Source: Bordetella parapertussis
Lineage (GTDB): Bacteria > Bacteroidota > Bacteroidia > Chitinophagales > Chitinophagaceae
Direction of reading: 5' to 3'
DNA: 64,000 nucleotides
Assembly: GCA_943331005.2 (NCBI GenBank)
Contig: CALQJX020000014.1
Location: 1 to 64,000 of the forward strand
The notes beneath the pieces were generated by a model. The model was not told the origin of the DNA. It saw only the letters and a program-made list of their open reading frames with translations, and did not search any database. Shown here one piece after another: positions 54,966 to 64,000 of this stretch (its first letter is position 1; each line of letters opens with the position of its first letter). A program made the translations under genes and the position numbers.

Positions 54966-57395
54966 TTAGAAGTTGAAATGCAATTTCACGTTCAGCAGGC
55001 GCGATGTGAGCCTGTTGGGTACGGCATAGGTGTTGCTGGTACTCTGGTCCTGTATCCAGGTATAGGACAGGGTGTTCTGTATGCTCAGCAGATTAAATAC
55101 CTCCAGGCTGGCCCATATACTCTTTACGTTGTTGAAGAAGCTGTGTGCATGTGCTTCTTTCTTTTCGCCATCGAGCAGCAGGGCAGAGAAACCAATGTCT
55201 ACCCGCTTATAGTCTGGTATGCGCAGCACGCCCTGGTACAGGTGTCCCTGTGGCGGGCCCACGGGCAGGCCGCTGGAATAGATCATGTTGATGTGTGCCT
55301 TGAAGTTCTTGTTGCGGGGCAGATAATCCTCGAAATACATACCGAGCATAAAGCGCTGATCGGTGGGCATGGGGAAGTAGTTGTCGTAGCCGGCAATAGA
55401 GGGGCTGTCGGTTATCTTCTGCTCTGCCTTGAGTATGCCCAGGCTCACCCACGATGTGGCATTCTCTACCAGATCGCCATAGAGGCGCACCTCGCCGCCG
55501 TATACACGGCCTATGGCATCGTTCTTGCCGGTGTAGCGGATACGCACATTGTCGTAGCGGTAGGGATCCATATCCCAGAGGTTCTTGTAGTAAGTCTCGC
55601 CGGTAACCTTGAAGGGGCGGTGCAACATGGTGAAGTTATAGTCGGTACCGAGTACGAACTGGATAGACTTCTGCGCCAGCAGCTGCTTGTTGATGCCACC
55701 CGAAGGGTCGCGCATCTCGCGGTAGAAGGGTGGCTGCACATACTTGCCTGCAGAGAACTTGATGATGATATCGCGCTTTTGGGAGCGGGGCCTGTAGGCG
55801 GTCTGCAGGCGGGGGCTCAGCACAAATTCGTTGTTGAGGAAGCTGTGGTTGAAGCGCACACCCAGTGAGGCGGTGAACCTGCCTGAATCGAACTTTATAT
55901 TGTCTTGCACAAAACCGCTGACACGCATGTAGCTGAAGTCGGCAGAGGAGTGGTAGAACTTAGCGATCCTGAGCGCATCGGGGTCGTATGGCTGCGAGAA
56001 GGCGGACGAGTCGCGGCGCTCCCATTCGTGCAGCTGATCTTTGATGCTGGTAACGGTGGTATTGGCGCCAAACTGCAGCTGGTGGTTGCGGGCCTCGTAG
56101 GCGCCACGCATACCCACATCGCCCACGCTCACATTGAGGTAGTTGCGGGCAAAGTTCTGTATACCGCCTGCACCGAGGTAGGTCTTTATCTGGCCGAAGT
56201 CGCGCTTGCCGAGATCGGTCTGCAGTTCGCCCAGCAGGTAGGCACCGGTAATGTCGTAGGTCTCGTACTCATTGGTCTGGAAGCCCGATGCGAGGAACTT
56301 GATGCGGAAGGGCGAACCGTCTTTGTGGTGGGCTGCCGAGATGCCGCCAAAACGAGAGTCGAACTGATCGAACTCGCCACCCTGATAATAGATATTGAGC
56401 AGGTATGCCTGATTGAGCACCCCGAAGCTGGATGATGAGGTCTCGGGGAAGAAGGTGAACCTGTTGCGGGCATAGTTGGCAATGCCTTCCAGATCCCAGC
56501 TTTTGCTGAGTTTGTAGTTGACCAGTGCCTGTATGTCTGTAAAAGAAGGATTGTAGATGCCCTTGGTGGGTTGCGAGCGCAGCACATACTGGTTGCTCTT
56601 CTGGCGGGCACCTATGAGGTAGGTGAGCCGCTGATCTTTGGTAGCACCTTCGAGGTGCATGCTGGCGCCCAGCAGACTGGTGGTAACAGAGCCTGCAAAC
56701 TGCTTAGGGCGTTTGTAGGTCACATCCAGCACACTGCTCATCTTATCGCCATAGCGCGACTGGAAGCCACCTACCGAGAAGTTGACATTGGAAACCAGAT
56801 CGGAGTTCACAAAACTAAGTCCTTCCTGCTGGCCGGTGCGCACCAGAAAGGGGCGGTATATCTCGAAGTCGTTGACGTAAACCAGGTTCTCGTCGTAATT
56901 GCCGCCACGCACGCTATACTGAGAGGTAAGTTCGTTGTTGGAGCCTACGGCCAGTTTTATCATGCCTTCCACACCACCTATGATGCTGGGCATGTATACA
57001 GCCTTGCTCACATCGAGGTACACAGAGCCGGCCTCGGTGCGTTTGCGCTGATCTTTGATGGTGAACTGCCCCAGCTCTGTAGACTTATTCACGGCCAGCT
57101 GCACATCTATATTGCGGGAGCCACCTGTTTGCAGCAACAGCTGGCGGTGGGCAGCCACATAGCCGGTGGCATAGTAGACCACCTTTACGGTTTTGCCGGC
57201 AGGGATCTCCAGCCAGTAGTAGCCTTTTTTATCGGTATAGGTACCCATGCCGGTAGTTTCGTCGGCTACCAGCACCTGTTCTATAGGTTTGTCTCTGTCG
57301 TCGCGCACTATGCCGCCCACATGGGCCTGCTGCCCGTGAGCCACAGAAATGCACAGCAATAGCGCAAAGAACAGGAATATCTTTTTGTGAAGCAT
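54966..57395 (-). CDS. TonB-dependent receptor with carboxypeptidase-like regulatory domain
   Basis: The 809-residue product has a signal peptide ending VAHGQ, then a CarboxypepD_reg-like domain (about 23-105; GGIVRDDRDKPIEQVLVADE). A plug domain (about 130-235; GGVEGMIKLAVGSNNELTSQ, YSVRGGNYDENLVYVNDFEI) and a barrel to the end follow (LTSRLLNVKLHFNF, terminal Phe). It resembles the DUF4974-less FecA-type receptors of Bacteroidota. The substrate is unknown. It follows the ribulose-phosphate epimerase gene by 29 bp and probably shares its transcript. Confidence 0.9.
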   Translation of the reverse strand: MLHKKIFLFFALLLCISVAHGQQAHVGGIVRDDRDKPIEQVLVADETTGMGTYTDKKGYYWLEIPAGKTVKVVYYATGYVAAHRQLLLQTGGSRNIDVQLAVNKSTELGQFTIKDQRKRTEAGSVYLDVSKAVYMPSIIGGVEGMIKLAVGSNNELTSQYSVRGGNYDENLVYVNDFEIYRPFLVRTGQQEGLSFVNSDLVSNVNFSVGGFQSRYGDKMSSVLDVTYKRPKQFAGSVTTSLLGASMHLEGATKDQRLTYLIGARQKSNQYVLRSQPTKGIYNPSFTDIQALVNYKLSKSWDLEGIANYARNRFTFFPETSSSSFGVLNQAYLLNIYYQGGEFDQFDSRFGGISAAHHKDGSPFRIKFLASGFQTNEYETYDITGAYLLGELQTDLGKRDFGQIKTYLGAGGIQNFARNYLNVSVGDVGMRGAYEARNHQLQFGANTTVTSIKDQLHEWERRDSSAFSQPYDPDALRIAKFYHSSADFSYMRVSGFVQDNIKFDSGRFTASLGVRFNHSFLNNEFVLSPRLQTAYRPRSQKRDIIIKFSAGKYVQPPFYREMRDPSGGINKQLLAQKSIQFVLGTDYNFTMLHRPFKVTGETYYKNLWDMDPYRYDNVRIRYTGKNDAIGRVYGGEVRLYGDLVENATSWVSLGILKAEQKITDSPSIAGYDNYFPMPTDQRFMLGMYFEDYLPRNKNFKAHINMIYSSGLPVGPPQGHLYQGVLRIPDYKRVDIGFSALLLDGEKKEAHAHSFFNNVKSIWASLEVFNLLSIQNTLSYTWIQDQSTSNTYAVPNRLTSRLLNVKLHFNF

Positions 57396-57424
57396 GTCGG
57401 GATACTAACGGAATGAACGGAAAA

Positions 57425-58078
57425 TTATTTTCTCACCTGCTTCAACTTCCTGATCATATCAGTAGGATCGGCAGCTGCGAAGACCGTATTGCCGGCCACC
57501 AGCACATCTGCACCGGCATCCAGTATGTCGCCCGCATTTTCCAGGGTCACACCGCCATCTATTTCTATAAGGGTATTGCTGCCTGCCAGGGTAATGAGTT
57601 CCTTGGCCCTGCGGATCTTGTTGTAGGTAAGTGGCAGGAATTTCTGTCCGCCAAAGCCCGGGTTGATGCTCATGACCAGCAGCAGATCTATCTCGTGCAG
57701 TATATCTGCCACCATATCTACCGGTGTGTGGGGATTTATAGCCAGCCCCGCCTTCATGCCCAGTGCCCTTATAGAGGTGAGGGTGCGGTGCAGGTGGTAG
57801 CCAGTTTCGTAGTGAACGGTAAGGTAGTCGGCTCCTGCTTTTTTGAAATCTTCGAGATATCGTTCCGGCTGTTCCACCATCAGGTGCACATCAAAGGTCT
57901 TGGTAGCGGTTTTCTTCATCTGCGCTATTATGGGCATGCCATAGCTGATGTTGGGCACGAATTTGCCGTCCATTACATCCAGATGAAACCAGTCGGCCTC
58001 GCTCTTGTTGATCATTTCTATGTCGGCGCCCAGGTTCAGAAAATCGGCTGAGAGCATTGAAGGTGCTATTAGTGGCAT
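57425..58078 (-). CDS. rpe: Ribulose-phosphate 3-epimerase
   Basis: The 217-residue TIM-barrel enzyme has the family signature: APSMLSADF at the N-terminus, FHLDVMDGKFVPNIS (metal ligands H32, D34), FDVHLMVEQPERY, the loop VMSINPGFGGQKF, and IEIDGGV near the end. It interconverts ribulose 5-phosphate and xylulose 5-phosphate in the pentose phosphate pathway (cytoplasm). It sits between the TPR lipoprotein (31 bp upstream) and the TonB receptor (29 bp downstream). Confidence 0.95.
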   Translation of the reverse strand: MPLIAPSMLSADFLNLGADIEMINKSEADWFHLDVMDGKFVPNISYGMPIIAQMKKTATKTFDVHLMVEQPERYLEDFKKAGADYLTVHYETGYHLHRTLTSIRALGMKAGLAINPHTPVDMVADILHEIDLLLVMSINPGFGGQKFLPLTYNKIRRAKELITLAGSNTLIEIDGGVTLENAGDILDAGADVLVAGNTVFAAADPTDMIRKLKQVRK

Positions 58079-58109
58079 TGCTGGTATTTTGATGTGTTAT
58101 TGTTGCTGT

Positions 58110-59135
58110 TTATTGTTTCACTTTCAGCCTTTTGAGGGCCAGTTTGGGCTTGTCGAAGTTAGAATCGAGCTTGTTGGCGGTTCTGTAGTCGTCTATGGCG
58201 TTGTTGAGGCTGTCCATCATTTCGCTGCACAGGCCGCGGTTGAAGTAGGCTGCAGGGTTGCCGGGCGAGTTCTTCACCACCATATCATACTGGCGCCAAG
58301 CCTTTGCTACAGAGTCTTCCTGCATCAGCAGATAGCCCATATTGAAGTAAGCATTGGTATAGTGACGGTTCTTGATGATGCAACGGCGGTATTCGGCCTT
58401 GGCACGTGTGGCATCGCCCATTTCCTGGAAGAAGGTGCCCCTGGCAAATATGGGGAACACATCTGTAGTGTCCATGGCATAGGCATTATCGAAGTAGCGC
58501 ATGGCCAGGGTATCTCTTTTGCTGCTCAGCAGTACGCCCAGCTGCACTATGGCTTCGCGATAGTCGGGGGCTACCTGCACAGCGGTCTGGAAGTTGGAAA
58601 TGGCCTTGGCCGTATCGTGAGTGTCTTTATAGATCATCCCTTTCAGGAAGTAGGCTTCGGGGTCGTATACGTTCTTGCGCAGCACTATGTTTATCTCGGA
58701 GAAGGCACGCGGATAGTCCTGCAGGTACAGGAAGAGCTTGGCTATCTTGAGGTGCGCCTTGCGGTCGTCGGGTTTCAGGTTGATGGCTTTCTGTATCCAT
58801 TCTATGGAGCCGGAGAGGTCTTTGTTTTCGAACAGCAGATCGCCAACTGCGCTGTAGTATTCGGCCTTGGAAGAGTCGAGGGTAACAGCCTTTTTATAGT
58901 CTTTCAGTGCAAGTGAGTCGAATTTCAGCTTTTGCAGGGAGCGCCCGCGCTGAAAATACAGCACCGCATCGTTGGGGGTTTTGTTTATTTCCTCGGTAAT
59001 ACTCTTGAGGGTAGGGTCTTGTTTGAATATAGGATCAGAGTCGGCAGTATCAGCGACGGGGCCATTGCTGTTACAACCGGTAAAAAGTAAGATGCCTACC
59101 AATAGTGGCAGATACTTTAACCAAGCGCTTTTCAT
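58110..59135 (-). CDS. TPR-repeat lipoprotein
   Basis: The 341-residue product has a lipoprotein signal (LLFTGC, Cys about 21) and then seven to eight TPR units, for example AVLYFQRGRSLQKLKFDSLAL, AEYYSAVGDLLFENKDLSGS, AYFNMGYLLMQEDSVAKAWR and AAYFNRGLCSEMMDSLNNAI. TPRs mediate protein contacts, here probably at the outer or inner membrane face in the periplasm. A perfect TATTTTTG box 4 nt before ATG 59135 makes it the first gene of the operon with rpe and the TonB receptor. Confidence 0.85.
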   Translation of the reverse strand: MKSAWLKYLPLLVGILLFTGCNSNGPVADTADSDPIFKQDPTLKSITEEINKTPNDAVLYFQRGRSLQKLKFDSLALKDYKKAVTLDSSKAEYYSAVGDLLFENKDLSGSIEWIQKAINLKPDDRKAHLKIAKLFLYLQDYPRAFSEINIVLRKNVYDPEAYFLKGMIYKDTHDTAKAISNFQTAVQVAPDYREAIVQLGVLLSSKRDTLAMRYFDNAYAMDTTDVFPIFARGTFFQEMGDATRAKAEYRRCIIKNRHYTNAYFNMGYLLMQEDSVAKAWRQYDMVVKNSPGNPAAYFNRGLCSEMMDSLNNAIDDYRTANKLDSNFDKPKLALKRLKVKQ

Positions 59136-59139
59136 GCCG

Positions 59140-59147
59140 CAAAAATA
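59140..59147 (-). promoter_or_regulatory. -7 box TATTTTTG, 4 nt before ATG 59135
   Basis: A perfect TAnnTTTG on the - strand; spacing suggests leaderless mRNA for the TPR-rpe-TonB operon. Confidence 0.5.
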
Positions 59148-59210
59148 TTAAAAAGAATGATGCAGAAGGGCATACAGATATAGAGAGTTCTGAAGTTTGC
59201 CCATATACGG

Positions 59211-59537
59211 CTATGGAGTGGAGATTTTATCGAGGCCTATACCAATCAAAATATCTACTATGAGTCCGATGCCGGTGATCATGAGTCCGAAAAAGACGGG
59301 GTATTTAGCAAAAAAGCCCCATATGTGCGGGTTTTTGGTCTTTTTGCGGAATTCGGCATCCAGGCCGTGTTTTCTGAACACGAAAACGGCTATTGTTTGA
59401 AACAATATTACTATGCCTATTGCCAGTGCTTCTTTCCATGCCGGGTTTCTGTTGAAGTGAGTTATGGAAGAACTGAGCGGTGCTATGGTAGCGGTTACCA
59501 GCAATATATACAGTATAGATCCGTTTTGGCCTTTCAT
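59211..59537 (-). CDS. Small membrane protein, three predicted helices
   Basis: The 108-residue product has hydrophobic helices at about 7-25, 38-55 and 82-102 separated by basic loops (FRKHGLDAEFRKKTKNPH). There is no signal peptide or known motif. A perfect TATATTTG box ends 4 nt before ATG 59537, which supports a real gene. It is divergent from mfd and precedes the TPR operon on the same strand by 75 bp. Function is unknown. Confidence 0.65.
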   Translation of the reverse strand: MKGQNGSILYILLVTATIAPLSSSITHFNRNPAWKEALAIGIVILFQTIAVFVFRKHGLDAEFRKKTKNPHIWGFFAKYPVFFGLMITGIGLIVDILIGIGLDKISTP

Positions 59538-59541
59538 AGGG

Positions 59542-59549
59542 CAAATATA
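59542..59549 (-). promoter_or_regulatory. -7 box TATATTTG, 4 nt before ATG 59537
   Basis: A perfect TAnnTTTG on the - strand, back to back with the mfd promoter. Confidence 0.5.
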
Positions 59550-59612
59550 TGCAAATAGGTAAATGCTATAGGCAGTGCCGCAGGTACAGCAATTCGGTTG
59601 CCTGTTTCCCCC

Positions 59613-59620
59613 TATCTTTG
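59613..59620 (+). promoter_or_regulatory. -7 box TATCTTTG, 7 nt before mfd
   Basis: A perfect TAnnTTTG; spacing to ATG 59628 suggests leaderless transcription and decides against the TTG at 59598. Confidence 0.55.
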
Positions 59621-59627
59621 CGCCCCG

Positions 59628-62600
59628 ATGAACCTGGAAGTACTGCAGGGCTTATACCAGAATGATATCCGCATAAAACAAATTGCGGCAGGTAGTGCTT
59701 TGCCCGGACACAAGATGAGGGTTTACCTCGATAATCTGCGCGGTTCGTCGGTGAATTTTATAGCTGCCGCACTGTGGCAGCTTACCAACAACAATCACGT
59801 CTTCATACTCAACGACCGCGAAGAGGCTGCCTATTTCCACAATGATATAGAGCACCTTACCAAGGGATTGGATGTATGTTTCTTTCCTGATTCCTTTAAG
59901 CGTTCGGGCCACTTCAATGAGCTGCACAGCAGCCATGTGATGCTGCGCACGGAGGCCCTTACCAAAATAGCCGGCAAAGACCCGCATAAAAAGGTGCTGG
60001 TCACCTACCCGGAAGCGCTGTTTGAGAAGGTGGTCAACCCAACCTCGCTTACCGGCAACATGATAGCCATAAAGGTGGGCGAGCAGCTGGATATAGATGC
60101 CCTGCTGGAGCGTTTTGTGTCTGTAGGCTTCAGGCGAGAGGATTTTGTGTATGAGCCCGGGCAGTTTGCCATGCGTGGTGGTATACTGGATATCTATTCT
60201 TTCGGCAACGAACATCCCTACCGTATAGAACTGTTCGATACGGAGGTGGATAGTATCCGCATATTCAATCCCGAAACACAGCTTTCGGAGCGCAAGCTGA
60301 TGCAGGTATCTATATTACCCAATATTGAGACCCGCTTTGAGGCGAAAGAGAAAATATCGCTGCTGGACTTCCTGCCGGCCAATACGCTGGTATGGGCAAA
60401 GGATCTGCAGTTTGTAATAGGCCGGCTGGAAAAGATGGCCGCCGACCTGCCCGATACCATGAGGCTGGGGCAGGTAGCCATAGACCATGAGGAAGAGTGG
60501 CTGAAAGAGATATCGAGAGCCGATTTTGAGGCAGACGGTACCTGGCAGCAAAAGATAAAGGAACGGCATCTGCTCGAATGGTACAACCATTCTCTGGAGA
60601 AGATAACCGGCGATGAGGCCGATACCACCTTCCTGTTTGCCACAGAAGAGCAGCCTGTTTTCAACCGCCAGTTCAATATGCTGATAGGCGATCTGCAGAA
60701 GCGTATAGCCAACAAATATGTACCCTACATATTTGCAGAGAACCCCAAGCAGCTGGAAAGGTTGCGCAGCATATTCGACGATCTGAATGCAGGTATCACC
60801 TTTGTGCCGGTACCTACAGCCATCAGCAAGGGCTTTATAGATCACGACAAAAGAGTGATCTGCTATACCGATCACCAGATATTTCAGCGCTATCATAAAT
60901 ACAATGTAAAGCAGGCCTACTCTAAGGGTAAGGCACTGACGCTGCGTGCGCTGCGCGAACTGACCCCGGGCGACTATGTGACACACATAGACCATGGGGT
61001 AGGTGTGTATAGCGGACTGCAGAAGATAGAAGTGAACGGCAATATGCAGGAGGCCATCCGCATATTGTATAAGGATAATGATGTGCTTTATGTCAACATC
61101 AACTCGCTGCACAAAATAAGCAAGTACACCGGCAAGGAAGGCACGTTGCCGCGGGTAAACAAGCTGGGCAGCGATGCATGGCAGAAGCTGAAGAACAAGA
61201 CCAAGAAGCAGGTAAAGGATATAGCCGCCGATCTCATAAAGCTATATGCCAAAAGAAAGGCGTCGGAAGGGTTTGCTTTTACTACAGACAGTTATCTGCA
61301 GACAGAGCTGGAGGCTTCTTTCTTTTATGAAGATACCCCCGACCAGGGCAAGGCCGTTGCCGATGTGAAAAGAGATATGGAAAGCCCGTCTCCAATGGAC
61401 AGGCTGGTGTGTGGCGATGTGGGTTTTGGCAAAACAGAGATAGCGGTGCGTGCTGCCTTCAAGGCGGTTGCCGACAGCAAGCAGGTGGCAATACTGGTGC
61501 CCACTACCATTCTGGCTTTTCAGCACTACAATACTTTTAAGGACAGGCTGAAGGATTTTCCCTGCAATGTGGATTATGTGAACCGTTTCAAATCGGCCAA
61601 GGAGAAGAAAGAGACATTTAAGCGACTGGAAGAGGGCAAGGTGGATATAGTGATAGGTACGCATGCGCTGCTGGGTAAGGATGCCAAATTCAAAGACCTG
61701 GGATTGCTGATCATAGATGAGGAGCAGAAGTTTGGTGTGGGCTCTAAAGAGAAACTACGTGAGCTGAAGGCGAATGTAGATACCCTCACCCTTACCGCTA
61801 CACCTATTCCCCGCACGCTGCAGTTCTCTCTGATGAATGCGCGCGACCTCAGCATCATCAATACACCGCCGCCCAACAGGCAGCCGGTGCATACCGAGGT
61901 ATTGGTATTTGATGAGTATGCCATAAGGGAAGCTATTTATTACGAAACAGAACGTGGCGGACAGGTGTTCTTTATCCACAACAGGGTGCAGAGCCTGCCG
62001 GAGATGGTGACACTGCTGCGCAACCTGTGTCCCGACCTGTCTATAGGTATGGCACACGGACAAATGGAAGGACACCAGCTGGAAGAAGCGCTGTATAAAT
62101 TCATAGAGCGCGAATTTGATGTGCTCTGCTGTACCAATATAGTAGAGAGCGGTGTAGACATACCCAATGCCAATACCATAATAGTGAACAATGCCCATCA
62201 GTTCGGGCTAAGTGATCTGCATCAGCTGCGTGGACGTGTGGGTCGCAGCAATAAAAAAGCATTCTGTTATCTGCTGGCGCCGCCTATGAGCCTGCTGCCG
62301 GGCGATAGCCGCAAACGCCTGCAAACACTGGAACAGTTCAATGAACTGGGTTCGGGTTTCCAGATAGCTATGCGCGACCTGGACATACGCGGTGCGGGCA
62401 ATCTGCTGGGTGGCGAGCAAAGCGGTTTTATTGCAGAGATCGGTTTCGAGATGTACCAGAAGATACTAGCCGAGGCCATGCGCGAACTACGTACCTCCGA
62501 CTTTAAAGATGTCTTTAAAGAAGAGCTGGAACGTAAGAACGATTTTGTGAGTGACTGCACCATAGATACCGATCTGGAGATACTGATACCGGACACCTAT

Positions 62601-63011
62601 GTGGAGAATATCACCGAGCGACTGTCGTTATACACACAGCTCGATGATCTGGAGACGGATGAAGAGCTGAATAAATTTGCGGTGGAGCTGCAGGACAGGT
62701 TTGGCCCTATACCACCTGCAGTAGAGGATCTGTTCACTACGCTGCGCTGCCGCCAGATAGCCTGCGGACTGGGCTTTGAAAAACTGATACTGAAGAACGA
62801 ACAGATGCGTCTGTACTTCGTCAGCAATCCCGATTCTCCTTACTTCGAGTCAGCAGTATTCAATCATATACTGGCCTACATACAGAACCGCACCATCAAT
62901 GCGCGCCTGAAGCAGGTGGGCAAGAATTTCCTGCTCGTAGTAGACCGCATGCGAAAGATGAAGGATGTGCTCAGCTTCCTGGAAGGAATGAGGATAAAGG
63001 ATAAAGCCTGA
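59628..63011 (+). CDS. mfd: Transcription-repair coupling factor Mfd
   Basis: Started at ATG 59628, the product is 1127 residues, the usual size. The N-terminal UvrB-like module (about 1-340) lacks ATPase motifs, as expected. A CarD-like RNA-polymerase-interacting domain follows (ELTPGDYVTHIDHGVGVYSG, about 440-520). The RecG-like translocase has motif I GDVGFGKTE (about 596-604), motif II DEEQ (about 695), SAT-like LTATPIPRTL, and VVESGVDIPNANT-like IVESGVDIPNANT with HQLRGRVGRS. The C-terminal TRCF domain is near 980-1080. It removes RNA polymerase stalled at DNA damage and recruits UvrA. Confidence 0.95.
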   Translation: MNLEVLQGLYQNDIRIKQIAAGSALPGHKMRVYLDNLRGSSVNFIAAALWQLTNNNHVFILNDREEAAYFHNDIEHLTKGLDVCFFPDSFKRSGHFNELHSSHVMLRTEALTKIAGKDPHKKVLVTYPEALFEKVVNPTSLTGNMIAIKVGEQLDIDALLERFVSVGFRREDFVYEPGQFAMRGGILDIYSFGNEHPYRIELFDTEVDSIRIFNPETQLSERKLMQVSILPNIETRFEAKEKISLLDFLPANTLVWAKDLQFVIGRLEKMAADLPDTMRLGQVAIDHEEEWLKEISRADFEADGTWQQKIKERHLLEWYNHSLEKITGDEADTTFLFATEEQPVFNRQFNMLIGDLQKRIANKYVPYIFAENPKQLERLRSIFDDLNAGITFVPVPTAISKGFIDHDKRVICYTDHQIFQRYHKYNVKQAYSKGKALTLRALRELTPGDYVTHIDHGVGVYSGLQKIEVNGNMQEAIRILYKDNDVLYVNINSLHKISKYTGKEGTLPRVNKLGSDAWQKLKNKTKKQVKDIAADLIKLYAKRKASEGFAFTTDSYLQTELEASFFYEDTPDQGKAVADVKRDMESPSPMDRLVCGDVGFGKTEIAVRAAFKAVADSKQVAILVPTTILAFQHYNTFKDRLKDFPCNVDYVNRFKSAKEKKETFKRLEEGKVDIVIGTHALLGKDAKFKDLGLLIIDEEQKFGVGSKEKLRELKANVDTLTLTATPIPRTLQFSLMNARDLSIINTPPPNRQPVHTEVLVFDEYAIREAIYYETERGGQVFFIHNRVQSLPEMVTLLRNLCPDLSIGMAHGQMEGHQLEEALYKFIEREFDVLCCTNIVESGVDIPNANTIIVNNAHQFGLSDLHQLRGRVGRSNKKAFCYLLAPPMSLLPGDSRKRLQTLEQFNELGSGFQIAMRDLDIRGAGNLLGGEQSGFIAEIGFEMYQKILAEAMRELRTSDFKDVFKEELERKNDFVSDCTIDTDLEILIPDTYVENITERLSLYTQLDDLETDEELNKFAVELQDRFGPIPPAVEDLFTTLRCRQIACGLGFEKLILKNEQMRLYFVSNPDSPYFESAVFNHILAYIQNRTINARLKQVGKNFLLVVDRMRKMKDVLSFLEGMRIKDKA

Positions 63012-63015
63012 CGGT

Positions 63016-63759
63016 TTATATTATCACCCACCAAACATTTCTCGATGCCATACTGCCCCATTTCTTGAAGCTCTCGTACACATTGTCGTGCAGTTCTTTT
63101 TCGTTTACCTTCTTTCCTTTTTCTGATACGTTAAAGTCTGTTTCCCTGGGTGCGGTCAGTTCCACCTTCGATGCTACCCATGTGGTGTGCAACCTGGGTA
63201 TGGCCAGTTCAAGTATCATGCCGGGCAGGCCGCCAAACATTTCGGGGCCGCCACTCACAGGTATGTCTTCGGTATAGAAAGCTACTACATAAACTGTGTC
63301 GCAGATGCGGCCCACAGCCTTGCGGCATTTATAGTTCGCTATAGTGCGTATTTCATCTTTTTCTTTCCAGTCCATCACTCTGATGCTGTCCTGCACAAAG
63401 AACTTCTGATCGAAGACAGATTTGCTGGCCTTTACGGTGCCTGCTTTGAAATCGGTAAGCACTACATTGTCGGTAGCAGGGCCACCGCCAAACATCTTGT
63501 ACATATTAGTGCTTTCCACCTCTCTGCCCGGCTTGTAAATGACGCGTGCCGTATCAAAGATCATATCGAAGAAGGTAGTGTTGAATTTGGGCATCTGCGC
63601 CTTCATCTTTTCTATCCATGCATTGCCTTCCATCTCTTCCATCTGCGCATGCATGTTCACCTTTCTTTCAAATTCTATTTTGCCCGCAAGAGTGTGCTGC
63701 GCCTGAGACCTGAAAGAGGCAGCAACCAGCAGCAGTATAAGTATCGTATATTTTCTCAT
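63016..63759 (-). CDS. GLPGLI family protein
   Basis: The 247-residue product has a signal peptide ending RSQAQ and the family hallmark GGLPGMILEL near residue 190. It also has IEFERKVNMHAQM at the start and NYKCRKAVGRICDTVYVVAF with a pair of Cys. GLPGLI proteins are a Bacteroidota family of unknown function, often encoded next to outer-membrane beta-barrel receptors, as here: the gene upstream on the same strand (28 bp away) is such a barrel. The periplasm is the likely location. Confidence 0.85.
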   Translation of the reverse strand: MRKYTILILLLVAASFRSQAQHTLAGKIEFERKVNMHAQMEEMEGNAWIEKMKAQMPKFNTTFFDMIFDTARVIYKPGREVESTNMYKMFGGGPATDNVVLTDFKAGTVKASKSVFDQKFFVQDSIRVMDWKEKDEIRTIANYKCRKAVGRICDTVYVVAFYTEDIPVSGGPEMFGGLPGMILELAIPRLHTTWVASKVELTAPRETDFNVSEKGKKVNEKELHDNVYESFKKWGSMASRNVWWVII

Positions 63760-63787
63760 TGTAGTAGTTCTTTGTTGTGGTTACAGA

Positions 63788-64000
63788 TTAGTGCCTCATC
63801 ATTCTCATGCCGCCCGATGGTGGTGGCGGTGTGCCTGCCGGTGTACGGCTGAAATTCCAGATCACGTTCAGCATGCCATAGCGGCGAATGGTGTTATAGC
63901 TGTTCTGTGTGACAACGCTGCCACTGGCTGTGCGGCTGAAACCAATATTCTGATTCAGTATATCGAACACAGAAGCGCGTACTGCCAGCTGTCCATTTTT
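63788..64000 (-). CDS. Outer-membrane beta-barrel (TonB-receptor-like) family protein, C-terminal part
   Basis: The gene enters from beyond the window end and stops at TAA 63788. The visible 70 residues read VRASVFDILNQNIGFSRTAS then YNTIRRYGMLNVIWNFSR, the last strands of the outer-membrane beta-barrel family common in Bacteroidota. A Pro/Gly/Met-rich tail (TPPPPSGGMRMMRH) follows. It is upstream of the GLPGLI gene in the same operon. Confidence 0.75.
   Translation of the reverse strand, partial: KNGQLAVRASVFDILNQNIGFSRTASGSVVTQNSYNTIRRYGMLNVIWNFSRTPAGTPPPPSGGMRMMRH

Overview
The window looks like chromosome from a member of the Bacteroidota, most likely Chitinophagales/Chitinophagaceae-like. 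The clues are many type IX secretion (T9SS) C-terminal sorting domains, a PorQ-like T9SS protein, GLPGLI, DUF4834 and DUF5689 family proteins, TonB-dependent receptors, and promoters of the Bacteroidota type (-33 TTTG / -7 TAnnTTTG) instead of clear Shine-Dalgarno sequences. No rRNA, CRISPR array, prophage or intact insertion sequence was seen. The one RNA gene recognised is a tRNA-Lys(TTT).

Layout. 0-9 kb: tail of an unknown gene, a secreted NHL-repeat protein, Maf, a UbiA prenyltransferase, a VanX-type dipeptidase, a lipoprotein, FabI and PorQ. 8.8-13.1 kb: an orphan receiver protein, then a beta-propeller histidine kinase with its LuxR-type regulator. 13.2-18.2 kb: a giant T9SS protein with 18 immunoglobulin-like repeats. 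18.4-27.7 kb: a FemAB-like transferase, an FtsX/LolE-type permease, FabD, proline dehydrogenase, a degenerate UbiA-like protein, a carboxyltransferase, and a second NHL/T9SS protein. 28-37.2 kb: a T9SS type B protein, DEAD-box helicase, Aat, tail-specific protease, and a TPR membrane protein.

37.2-39.1 kb is a decay zone: an FAD monooxygenase broken by two frameshifts plus unrecognised gene remnants. 39.1-47.9 kb is the most striking region: a CNT nucleoside transporter, a T9SS protein with a decayed paralogue, an OB-fold-like DUF5689 lipoprotein and a TonB-dependent receptor, divergent from a secreted endonuclease/exonuclease/phosphatase-family protein and a T9SS-exported endonuclease I. Together these could form an extracellular nucleic-acid utilisation locus: surface cutting, binding by the lipoprotein, TonB import, periplasmic trimming, nucleoside uptake. 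This is an inference from gene content.

47.9-50.8 kb is a three-gene operon for CDP-tyvelose-type sugar synthesis and glycosyl transfer. 51-54.8 kb holds small or poorly known genes, including a 59-residue zinc-ribbon-like acidic protein, intergenic palindromes and the tRNA. 54.9-64 kb: a TonB receptor, ribulose-phosphate 3-epimerase and TPR lipoprotein operon, a small membrane protein, Mfd, a GLPGLI protein, and the end of an outer-membrane beta-barrel gene. At many genes a TAnnTTTG box sits only 4-8 nt before the start codon, suggesting leaderless transcription; this was used to choose several starts.
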